This document shows positions 7,406 to 13,012 of a stretch of 18,437 nt of DNA, in pieces. The notes below the pieces were generated by a model. The model saw nothing but the letters and a program-made list of their open reading frames with translations. It did not search any database and was not told the DNA's origin. Both the position numbers and the translations under genes were made by a program. The DNA is taken from contig CAAFLE010000066.1 of NCBI GenBank assembly GCA_900763675.1, positions 1-18,437 of the forward strand. The letters are read 5' to 3'. Every line of letters starts with the position of its first letter. Within the stretch, counting starts at the first letter, position 1. Source of the DNA: an uncultured Oscillospiraceae bacterium. GTDB lineage: Bacteria > Bacillota > Clostridia > Oscillospirales > Oscillospiraceae.

Positions 7406-7879
7406 TCAAAACGGCAGCTGGCCGTCGTCATCGTCGATCGTCTGGAACGATCCGGCCTGTGCTTTCGCGCTGTCAAAGCCCTCGTTGGAGGGGGTGCGGG
7501 GTGCGTACTCCTGCCGGGGCGCGTACTCCTGCCGCGGGGCGCCGCCGTCATCCCGGCGCTTGCTTTCGCCGAAATAGACGTTGTCCGCCACGACCTCCGC
7601 CGCGGTACGGCGGTTGCCGTCACGGTCGGTGTAGTCACGGATCTGCAGCCGACCGGAAACCACGATCATGCTGCCCTTCGTGAAGTACTTGGAGACAAAT
7701 TCCCCGGTCTGACGCCAGGCGGACACGTTGATGAAATCGGTCTGTTTTTCCCCGTTTTCACCGCGGCCGAAATCCCGGTCAACAGCAATGGAGAAGGACG
7801 CGACAGGGATGTTGGAGCCGGTATAGCGCAGCTCCGGATCCCGCGTCAGGCGACCCATCAGAACGATATGATTCAGCAT
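7406..7879 (-). CDS. ssb: Single-stranded DNA-binding protein
   Basis: 157-aa SSB that coats single-stranded DNA in replication, repair and recombination. An OB-fold fills residues 1-105 (MLNHIVLMGRLTRDPELRYT, then SIAVDR, then FINVSAWRQTGEF). A flexible Gly/Arg/Gln-rich linker follows, and the acidic protein-docking tail reads DDDDGQLPF. The linker contains a perfect duplication of RQEYAP (encoded about 7500-7545). It sits between rpsF and rpsR in the classic Firmicutes order. GGAGGG is 6 nt before the ATG and the gap after rpsF is 14 nt. Confidence 0.98.
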   Translation of the reverse strand: MLNHIVLMGRLTRDPELRYTGSNIPVASFSIAVDRDFGRGENGEKQTDFINVSAWRQTGEFVSKYFTKGSMIVVSGRLQIRDYTDRDGNRRTAAEVVADNVYFGESKRRDDGGAPRQEYAPRQEYAPRTPSNEGFDSAKAQAGSFQTIDDDDGQLPF

Positions 7880-7893
7880 ATCATTCCCTCCGC

Positions 7894-8190
7894 TTATTCG
7901 TAGCGCAGAGTGACAAGAGAGCGGATCACGCCGTCGGTGATGCCGAGGATACGATCCAGCTCGGCGGGAAGCTCAGGCCCGGAGGTGAACTTCACCAGCA
8001 CGTAGTAGCCCTCGGTGAGGTAGTTGATCTCGTAGGCGAGCTTGCGCTTGCCCCACTCTTCCATCTCATCGACGGTGCCGTTCTGCTCGATCAGAGTCTT
8101 GAACTTTTCCACGATCGCCTGGGTCTCTTCCTCCGTGAGGTTGGGGTTGAGAACGTACAGGACCTCGTATTTTTCGGTGGTCTTAGCCAT
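7894..8190 (-). CDS. rpsF: Small ribosomal subunit protein bS6
   Basis: 98-aa 30S platform protein that binds S18. It has YEVLYVLNPNLTEEE at the N-terminus, WGKRKLAYEI in the middle, and GYYVLVKF before the C-terminal region, all typical of bS6. GGAGG precedes the ATG. First of the rpsF-ssb-rpsR genes. No separate promoter is visible in the 65 nt between it and rplL. Confidence 0.98.
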   Translation of the reverse strand: MAKTTEKYEVLYVLNPNLTEEETQAIVEKFKTLIEQNGTVDEMEEWGKRKLAYEINYLTEGYYVLVKFTSGPELPAELDRILGITDGVIRSLVTLRYE

Positions 8191-8214
8191 TAGTTGTCCT
8201 CCTTCTGGACTGCG

Positions 8215-8236
8215 GCCCCCTGCTCATACAGGGAGC
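8215..8236 (-). other. Hairpin between rplL and rpsF
   Basis: Minus strand GCTCCCTG, loop TATGAG, CAGGGGGC: an 8-bp stem with one G-T pair. No T run follows, so it is not a normal intrinsic terminator. It may be an RNA-processing site, a weak pause, or a regulatory stem in the rpsF leader. Confidence 0.5.
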
Positions 8237-8255
8237 AAGGTGGATGGGGTGAATC

Positions 8256-8627
8256 TTACTTGAGCTCGATCTTGGCGCCGACGGCCTCGAGCTTGCTCTT
8301 GATCTCCTCGGCTTCGTCCTTGGAGATGGCTTCCTTCAGCTTCGCGGGGACGGCTTCAACAATCGCCTTCGCCTCGGCAAGGCCCAGACCCAGCAGACCG
8401 CGGACTTCCTTGATGACCTTGATCTTTTCCGCGCCGAAGTCGGTCATGACGACGTCGAACTCGGTCTTCTCTTCGACCGGGGCGGCAGCGGCGGCAGCGG
8501 CGGGAGCAGCGGCGGCGGCGGCGGAAACGCCGAAGGTCTCCTCAAGGGCGTGGACAAGGTCAGCCAGCTCCAGAACGGAGAGAGCCTTGATTTCTTCGAT
8601 CATAGCGGTAACTTTTTCGCTAGCCAT
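8256..8627 (-). CDS. rplL: Large ribosomal subunit protein bL12 (L7/L12)
   Basis: 123-aa stalk protein that recruits translation GTPases. It has the N-terminal dimerisation domain (1-33), an Ala/Pro-rich hinge (about 35-51) and the C-terminal globular domain with EKIKVIKEVRGLLGLGLAEAK. AGGAGG precedes the ATG. It lies 39 nt after rplJ under the same leader. Confidence 0.98.
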   Translation of the reverse strand: MASEKVTAMIEEIKALSVLELADLVHALEETFGVSAAAAAAPAAAAAAAPVEEKTEFDVVMTDFGAEKIKVIKEVRGLLGLGLAEAKAIVEAVPAKLKEAISKDEAEEIKSKLEAVGAKIELK

Positions 8628-8666
8628 TGGTATTTTTCCTCCTAAAATTGAATTGTGTCTGCCGGA

Positions 8667-9197
8667 TTATTCGGCAGCGGCTTCGGCGGTCTCGAGAGAG
8701 CCGCCCTTCTGCTCCAGAATCTGACCGAGAACGACGGCCAGGCTGGTGATGGGCGCGAGCATGGTGCCGAGGACCTTGGAGTACAGGGCATCCTTGCCGG
8801 GAAGCTGAGCGATCTCGTCAAGCTCGGACATCGGAAGGACCTTTCCCTCCATGAAGCCGCCCTTGACATCAAACTTACCGTTCATCTTCTTGGCGAACTC
8901 GCTGACGATGCGGATGGGCGCGATGGGGTCGCCCTCGGTGGTGGCCAGAGAGGTGGTCCCGTTCAGCACGGAGTCAAACTCGTTGTAGTTGCACTTGTCA
9001 ACCGCGAAGCGGAGCAGAGTGTTCTTCACAACGGTGTACTCAATGCCGGCGGCACGCAGCTCACGGCGCAGCGCGGTATCCTCCAGAACGGTGATGCCCT
9101 TGTAGTCTACAAGGACGCCTGCCGTGGCGTTACCGAGACGCTTGGTGAGTTCCTCCACGATGGCCTGTTTCTCGCTGAGAACTTTCGCGTTAGGCAA
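8667..9197 (-). CDS. rplJ: Large ribosomal subunit protein uL10
   Basis: 176-aa stalk base protein that binds 23S rRNA and anchors L12 dimers. It contains LVDYKGITV, VVKNTLLRFA and the C-terminal L12-binding helix, with normal length. The start is TTG at 9197, preceded by GGAGGTGA at good spacing. The frame is open to 9560, but that extension runs through the L10 leader, its attenuator and promoter. Controlled by the L10 leader directly upstream. Confidence 0.97.
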   Translation of the reverse strand: MPNAKVLSEKQAIVEELTKRLGNATAGVLVDYKGITVLEDTALRRELRAAGIEYTVVKNTLLRFAVDKCNYNEFDSVLNGTTSLATTEGDPIAPIRIVSEFAKKMNGKFDVKGGFMEGKVLPMSELDEIAQLPGKDALYSKVLGTMLAPITSLAVVLGQILEQKGGSLETAEAAAE

Positions 9198-9335
9198 TGA
9201 TTTCACCTCCGGGGTAAATTTCTGCGCCCGAAAGAAAAACTCCCTCTGCCGAAAGACAGGGGGAGACACAATACAAGTATCGTGCTTTCCTCGGCAGGAT
9301 TTACGGCGAATGCCACCTGCTGTCTTTGGAGCGCC
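9198..9335 (-). ncRNA. L10 (rplJ) leader RNA
   Basis: The 5' leader carries blocks typical of the ribosomal L10 leader that L10 (with L12) binds for feedback control: GACAGCAGGTGG, then CCTGCCGAGGAAAGCA, then GTGTCTCC, in that order on the minus strand. CAGCAGG and CCTGCCG can pair. The leader ends in an attenuator hairpin before the ribosome-binding site. Confidence 0.85.
9235..9265 (-). terminator. Attenuator in the L10 leader
   Basis: Minus strand CTCCCCCTGTC, TTTC loop, GGCAGAGGGAG with one mismatch, followed by TTTTT. It lies about 38 nt before the rplJ start codon, consistent with transcription attenuation by bound L10. Confidence 0.87.
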
Positions 9336-9340
9336 ATGAC

Positions 9341-9368
9341 ATAATACCATAGATCTCAGGAAAGTCAA
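9341..9368 (-). promoter_or_regulatory. Promoter of the rplJ operon, with A-tract upstream element
   Basis: Minus strand TTGACT (9368-9363), 16-bp spacer, TATTAT (9346-9341). Two A tracts (within 9371-9388) lie immediately upstream of the -35 box, like an UP element, fitting a strong ribosomal promoter. Confidence 0.82.
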
Positions 9369-9394
9369 TACTTTTTTCGCTTTTTTATGGAGAA

Positions 9395-9571
9395 AAGGCC
9401 CCCTTGTGTAAAGGGGGCTGGCAGCGAAGCTGACTGGGGGATTGTAGTCTTCGGAAAACGACAATCCCTCCGTCAAACCCTTCGGGTTTGCCACCTCCGC
9501 CCCCCTCTCTGTCGCCTTCGGCGACATCTCTCCCCGCCGGGGAGAGTCTGCCCTTTGCACAAGGGAGGCTT
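9395..9571. repeat. MITE-like palindromic intergenic element
   Basis: About 177 bp with imperfect terminal inverted repeats: the left end reads AAGGCCCCCTTGTGTAAAGGG, while the right end in reverse complement reads AAGCCTCCCTTGTGCAAAGGG, up to 21 bases with three differences. Inside are several hairpins: GGGGATTGT/ACAATCCC with a TTCG-type loop (about 9436-9469), AAACCCTTCGGGTTT, TGTCGCCTTCGGCGACA and CTCTCCCCGCCGGGGAGAG. There is no ORF. The shape and end sequence match a short repeat I associate from memory with many Oscillospiraceae genomes. The right end runs into the stop codon of the HAD gene. Confidence 0.8.
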
Positions 9572-10226
9572 ACCGCAGCAGCTCCTCCAGCGCCGAAAGG
9601 TCGGAGAAGTCCGGCAGATACACCGCCGCTCCGGCGCGGATTATCTCCGTATATTCCTTCATGCTCTCGTCGTATACGCCGACGCCCGAAACGCCGAGCG
9701 CCTCCGCCGCGGCGAGATTGCGCGGCGCGTCCTCCGCGAGGAGCATTTTCTCATACGGAACGCCGAGCCTGTCCCGGAAAAACGCATACGGCGCTTCGGT
9801 ACGCTTTGAGCCGGTCTCCTCCTCGGCGTAAACGCCGTCCACGAGCGGCGCGACGCCGAGCCGCTCAATGGCCGGATCGAGCAGCGCGCGGCGCGTCGCC
9901 GAGAGGATGTATACGCGCAGCCCCGCCGCGCGCAGCGTTTGCAGAAGTTTCTTTGCTCCCGGCTTGAGAGGGATCTCCCGCGCGTAATGCGCCGCCATCT
10001 CCGCGCTCCAGCGCACGGCGAGCGGCGTTTCCGCTTCAAGCTGCGGGTACTTCGCGCCCATGTCCCGCGCGATCTCCCGGATCGGCACGGAGCGGATGTA
10101 TTCCGCAAAGCCCTCCGGCTGCGGCAGCCCCGCTGCGCGGAGCGTATCCGCCGGCAGACGCAGCCAGTACGGCATCGAATCGGCCAGCGTGCCGTCGAAA
10201 TCCACGAGTGCCAGAGAGAAAGCCAT
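9570..10226 (-). CDS. HAD-family phosphatase
   Basis: 218-aa cytoplasmic hydrolase of the haloacid dehalogenase superfamily, phosphoglycolate-phosphatase-like branch. Motif I is DFDGTLADS (nucleophile D9), motif II LSAT near residue 109, a motif III lysine lies in the SKRTEAP stretch, and motif IV is the acidic LLAEDAPRN. The cap region is the helical segment between motifs I and II. The substrate is unknown. The ATG at 10226 has only a weak ribosome-binding site (GGGGGTAA). The TAA stop at 9570-9572 overlaps the last bases of the palindromic element, so the element's boundary coincides with the gene's end. Confidence 0.88.
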   Translation of the reverse strand: MAFSLALVDFDGTLADSMPYWLRLPADTLRAAGLPQPEGFAEYIRSVPIREIARDMGAKYPQLEAETPLAVRWSAEMAAHYAREIPLKPGAKKLLQTLRAAGLRVYILSATRRALLDPAIERLGVAPLVDGVYAEEETGSKRTEAPYAFFRDRLGVPYEKMLLAEDAPRNLAAAEALGVSGVGVYDESMKEYTEIIRAGAAVYLPDFSDLSALEELLR

Positions 10227-10280
10227 GCGCGTTACCCCCGTTTTTTTCCGAAACTTACCGCCCGAAGGCGGGTAAATCCT

Positions 10281-10309
10281 ATTATATGTTCCGCTCCGGC
10301 AGGATGCAA
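10281..10309 (-). promoter_or_regulatory. Promoter of the HAD gene
   Basis: Minus strand TTGCAT (10309-10304), 17-bp spacer, TATAAT (10286-10281). Its -35 box is immediately adjacent to the -35 box of the divergent promoter. A CCGCC/GGCGG hairpin with a TTCG loop (about 10257-10275) forms in the 5' leader without a T run. Confidence 0.78.
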
Positions 10310-10338
10310 TTGCTTTTTTCGCCGGGATGCGTTAAACT
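10310..10338 (+). promoter_or_regulatory. Promoter of the membrane-anchored protein gene
   Basis: Plus strand TTGCTT (10310-10315), 17-bp spacer, TAAACT (10333-10338). It is back-to-back with the HAD promoter. Confidence 0.6.
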
Positions 10339-10381
10339 GAAAAAAGTATGTCGATATCCGTCGGAAAGGAGGCAGGATGGC

Positions 10382-11749
10382 ATGAAGCAGAAACCGGCAA
10401 AGCGCGGCGCCCGCGCATGGGCGATCGCGATACCCGCGGGGATCCTTCTTTTGCTGCTGCTCGCGGCGTTCCTCATCGGCAACGGCGGCGCCTCCGCCTT
10501 TCGGGACGATGTGGACGCGATCCTCGCCGCGCCGCGCAGCGAAGAGCTCGGCGAGCTCTCCTTTGCCGACGACGGCAGCGCCGTTGTCCGGCTGTATAAA
10601 AACGATCTTTACGTTCTTGCCGACGAGAGCGGCGTTCTGCCCGGTCTCCGGCGGCAGATGCGCGAGCGGTTCGGCGATCTCGATTTCGGCATCCGCCTGA
10701 CCGGCGGAAAGATGCGCGTATGCATCTCGCAGCGCGTTCTCGGTCTCGTGCCGGTCTCGATGCAGATCGTCACCTCCCTCTCGTGGGACGGCACCGGCAT
10801 TGTGATCCATGCCGAGAGCGTTCTTCTCGGCAGCCGGACGGCGCTGCCGAAATCGCTCTGGCCGGACAGCGTGCGCGAGGACTTCCGCGTGGACCTTACC
10901 GCGACCGGGCGCACGCAGGAAGTCGCGGACGTATATCTTGACGGCAGCGCCGCCGTGGTGGAGACCGTGCCGCTGCGTCTTCCGGCGGGCGACAGCCTTC
11001 ACCCCGATGCGCAGCTTCTCGAAAAGATCCGCTTCTTCGGCGCGGACGATAAAACCGAGAGCGCCGCGGCGCTTCTCGACCGGCTCGCCGCGGGAGACGT
11101 CCCCTCGGAGGACGAGCTGCCCGCCGGAAGCCGCGCGGAGCTTCTCGCGTGGCTGCTCGCACTGCAGACCGACGACGGCGACAGCGCCATGTTCTCCACC
11201 TTCTTCGCGCGCCGCAGTGAGCGCATCCGCGAGGATATTGACGCCTTTCTTTCCGCAGAGGAAGGAAAATACGTAAAGCTCCTGACCTCCGTGCGTGAGC
11301 TCTATAAAAGCCGCGCGCTGCGCATCGAGCAGAACGGGTTTTATGTGATCTCCACAAACCGGCAGTTTGACCCCTTCGCCTCGACCGAGCTCTCGGCCAC
11401 GGCGACGGACGCGCGCGTCGTGCTGCTCACGAGCGGCAGCGGTGCGCCGGAAGTGAGTCAGGCGGACATGCCGGTGCTCAAAAACGTAGAGCGCCGCGGC
11501 GCCAAGGCGCTGGACGGGCTCGACCCCGAGCATGCCTACGATGTCGGCGTCGTCCTCACGACCGACGGCGGCGTTCCGGTACTGCTGTACCGGCGCTCCG
11601 GCGGCGAGATCGTCGTGCGCGAGCTCTCCGCAGAGCAGTATGTGGACATTCTCGTTTCCGGCGGCCGGCCGCTCATCAATGTGGACACGCTCCCCGCCCC
11701 CGCGCAGGAGCTCTCCGGCTCCGAGTGCAAAATTCTCCCGCTGAACTAA
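10382..11749 (+). CDS. Membrane-anchored protein of unknown function
   Basis: 455 aa. A basic N-terminus (KQKPAKRGAR) is followed by one hydrophobic segment (about 12-33), so the protein is probably anchored in the membrane with about 420 residues outside. No lipobox cysteine is seen. The segment around residues 105-160 (KMRVCISQRVLGLVPVSM, then LLGSRTALPKSLWP) faintly recalls YpmS/DUF2140-type surface proteins; this is a weak inference. The remainder is acidic and mixed alpha/beta with no catalytic motif that I recognise. ATG at 10382 was chosen for AAAGGAGG upstream; the frame extends to 10208 but crosses the promoter. Single-gene unit followed by a strong terminator. Confidence 0.85.
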   Translation: MKQKPAKRGARAWAIAIPAGILLLLLLAAFLIGNGGASAFRDDVDAILAAPRSEELGELSFADDGSAVVRLYKNDLYVLADESGVLPGLRRQMRERFGDLDFGIRLTGGKMRVCISQRVLGLVPVSMQIVTSLSWDGTGIVIHAESVLLGSRTALPKSLWPDSVREDFRVDLTATGRTQEVADVYLDGSAAVVETVPLRLPAGDSLHPDAQLLEKIRFFGADDKTESAAALLDRLAAGDVPSEDELPAGSRAELLAWLLALQTDDGDSAMFSTFFARRSERIREDIDAFLSAEEGKYVKLLTSVRELYKSRALRIEQNGFYVISTNRQFDPFASTELSATATDARVVLLTSGSGAPEVSQADMPVLKNVERRGAKALDGLDPEHAYDVGVVLTTDGGVPVLLYRRSGGEIVVRELSAEQYVDILVSGGRPLINVDTLPAPAQELSGSECKILPLN

Positions 11750-11760
11750 CAAACTACGGC

Positions 11761-11798
11761 AAAAGAGCCAATGGCATTTGTGTGCCATTGGCTCTTTT
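11761..11798. terminator. Bidirectional terminator
   Basis: Perfect stem AAAAGAGCCAATGGCA with TGCCATTGGCTCTTTT (11761-11776 and 11783-11798), six-base loop, T run on both strands. It serves the plus-strand membrane-protein gene and the minus-strand metalloprotease gene, which converge here. It forms the left edge of the phage-derived cassette. Confidence 0.93.
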
Positions 11799-11801
11799 TT
11801 A

Positions 11802-12164
11802 TCACCGCATCGGTTCGGCGCCGAGGGATTCCATGCTGCTGCCGAGCGCGCCGAGACTTCGGAGATACGCCGTGAGCGCCGCGAGATCGCGGTAACAGCG
11901 CACCGTGCCGCGCTCCGGCGCCGGCGGTACTGCCGAGACCGTCTCGCCGCGGGCCTCCGCCTCCTGCGCGGCGACGGGAGCGTCGCGGTAAAAGTGGTCC
12001 CGCGCCATGTGCTCGAGCTCGTGCCGCAGCGTTTCGCGCCGCGCGTCATCGCCGAGACGGGCGTTGATGTATACGGAAAACGTGCCGTCGTCGTTCGGGA
12101 GCGTCGCGCCGAGCACCGTCGGCGGAAAGTCCACGAACCGGACGTAATAGTCAGGTATCCTCAT
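11802..12164 (-). CDS. ImmA/IrrE-like metalloprotease
   Basis: 120-aa protein with a zinc-protease motif HELEH (H48, E49, H52) in RRETLRHELEHMARDHF, and a possible third ligand in QEAEA (about 67-71). The N-terminal part (FPPTVLGATLPNDDGTFSVYINARL) resembles phage proteins of the IrrE/ImmA family. ImmA in mobile elements cleaves its partner XRE repressor to start induction. Here the gene overlaps the XRE gene by 14 bp, the expected partner layout. It is shorter than most ImmA proteins (about 150-180 aa), so it may be a compact variant; its activity is inferred. It ends at the bidirectional terminator. Confidence 0.82.
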   Translation of the reverse strand: MRIPDYYVRFVDFPPTVLGATLPNDDGTFSVYINARLGDDARRETLRHELEHMARDHFYRDAPVAAQEAEARGETVSAVPPAPERGTVRCYRDLAALTAYLRSLGALGSSMESLGAEPMR

Positions 12165-12516
12165 GCTTGCTGCGCAGCGCTTCGAGGATCGTCACGGCAG
12201 TCTCCACATCCTCGCGCGTGGCGTTTTGGGAAAGGCGGAACAGCGCGCGCATCTCCGGCCTGTCGCGCAGCGCTTCCAGATACGCCGTCAGCTCCGGATC
12301 GTTGTTCACGAGCGGCTCGCCGCGGCCAAGCAGGACGTTCATATCCACCCGGAGGAGATCCGCCATCTTTTCCAGCAGATCAAACTCCGGCTCACGATTG
12401 CCGCATTCGTACATGCTTACCGAACTTTTGGAAATGCCGAGCTTTTTCGCCAGCTCTGCCTGCGTCATCCCCGCGCCCCTGCGCAGCGCCGACAGTCTTT
12501 CGCTGAAACCGGACAT
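12151..12516 (-). CDS. XRE-family repressor (ImmR-like)
   Basis: 121-aa DNA-binding regulator. A helix-turn-helix of the Cro/CI type spans about residues 5-60 (MTQAELAKKLGISKSSVSMYECGNREPEFDLLEKMADLL). The C-terminal part (LTAYLEALRDRPEMRALFRL to the end) is a helical extension common in phage and ICE immunity repressors. ATG at 12516 follows AGGTGA; the upstream GTG at 12525 is part of that ribosome-binding site. Transcribed leftward with the metalloprotease and divergent from the terminase genes. Its promoter spacer holds a CACG-N3-CGTG palindrome, which suggests autoregulation. Confidence 0.9.
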   Translation of the reverse strand: MSGFSERLSALRRGAGMTQAELAKKLGISKSSVSMYECGNREPEFDLLEKMADLLRVDMNVLLGRGEPLVNNDPELTAYLEALRDRPEMRALFRLSQNATREDVETAVTILEALRSKHEDT

Positions 12517-12534
12517 TGCTATCACCTCACCGTT

Positions 12535-12563
12535 ACCATAACACGCGGCGTGAAAAAAGTCAA
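12535..12563 (-). promoter_or_regulatory. Leftward (repressor) promoter with operator in the spacer
   Basis: Minus strand TTGACT (12563-12558), 17-bp spacer, TATGGT (12540-12535). The spacer contains palindrome ACACGCGGCGTGA (12541-12553). Predicted transcript start near 12528 leaves a leader of only about 12 nt carrying the ribosome-binding site. Confidence 0.82.
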
Positions 12564-12692
12564 CCGGAATTCCACGAAATGTGTTGACAAGCCCACTCCC
12601 GGATGGTATAACGTTAATACACGAAGCGTGTAATACAGGAGACCGACTTTCTTCTGTTTTTATTTTTTGCCCGCTGTATTCACGTTTTGTGT
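12541..12692. promoter_or_regulatory. Four operator-like palindromes (CACG-N3-YGTG)
   Basis: Four sites on the plus strand: ACACG-CGG-CGTGA (12541-12553), CCACG-AAA-TGTGT (12572-12584), ACACG-AAG-CGTGT (12619-12631) and TCACG-TTT-TGTGT (12680-12692). Site 1 lies within the leftward promoter, site 2 touches the rightward -35 box, site 3 follows the rightward -10 box, and site 4 ends two bases before a second TATAAT. The natural binder is the adjacent XRE protein (inference). Confidence 0.8.
12584..12612 (+). promoter_or_regulatory. Rightward promoter of the terminase cluster
   Basis: Plus strand TTGACA (12584-12589), 17-bp spacer, TATAAC (12607-12612). It faces away from the repressor promoter and is flanked by two of the palindromic sites. 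A second -10-like TATAAT occurs at 12695-12700, but no matching -35 box was found for it. Confidence 0.85.
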
Positions 12693-12720
12693 CCTATAAT
12701 ACAAAAGGGGGTATGGATCG

Positions 12721-12993
12721 ATGGGATATCGGAGCTTGTCCTGCGGCCGTCCGGCGGCGGAGCAGCGGTACATTCTGGCGATGCTCCGCGTGTTTGCGCA
12801 GCTTCCGCCGGAGCGGCGGGAGGCGGTCCGCGCGCTGATCGCGTGTCTTGCGGAGACGCCGGAGGAGGGACGGGCGCTTTTCGGCGTGCTCGTGCAGCAG
12901 AAAACGCTCGAGGCGGCAGCCGGGGCGGCGGGCGTCTCGCCCCGGAAGCTCTCCCGCCTGCGGAAGAAATTTCTCGAGCAGATGCCCCTGTGA
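12721..12993 (+). CDS. Small helix-turn-helix-like phage protein
   Basis: 90 aa, not assignable to a named family. Residues about 55-85 (LVQQKTLEAAAGAAGVSPRKLSRLRKKFLEQ) look like a helix-turn-helix resembling sigma-factor region 4. The N-terminal part is helical (RYILAMLRVFAQLPPERREAVRALI). Phage late-gene regulators of the ArpU/RinA kind often sit directly before the terminase small subunit, which fits this position. ATG at 12721 follows GGGGG at 9 nt spacing. It ends 19 nt before the terminase small-subunit start. Function is inferred from position and the predicted HTH only. Confidence 0.7.
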   Translation: MGYRSLSCGRPAAEQRYILAMLRVFAQLPPERREAVRALIACLAETPEEGRALFGVLVQQKTLEAAAGAAGVSPRKLSRLRKKFLEQMPL

Positions 12994-13012
12994 ACACGAA
13001 AGGAGGGTCCGA

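Noticed and set aside
9430..9540. CRISPR-like or tandem repeat array
   Set aside because: The repeated look comes from different short hairpins with TTCG-type loops inside one palindromic element, not from equal repeats separated by spacers.
10232..12049. 605-codon minus-strand open frame opposite the membrane-protein gene
   Set aside because: It crosses a strong bidirectional terminator and the divergent promoter region, has no ribosome-binding site, and its protein is low-complexity Arg/Ala/Gly/Glu-rich.
12695..12700. Second rightward promoter built on TATAAT
   Set aside because: The -10 box is perfect, but no -35 box at 16-18 bp spacing was found; TTGCCC at 12667 would need a 22-bp spacer. 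It is noted only as a -10-like element.
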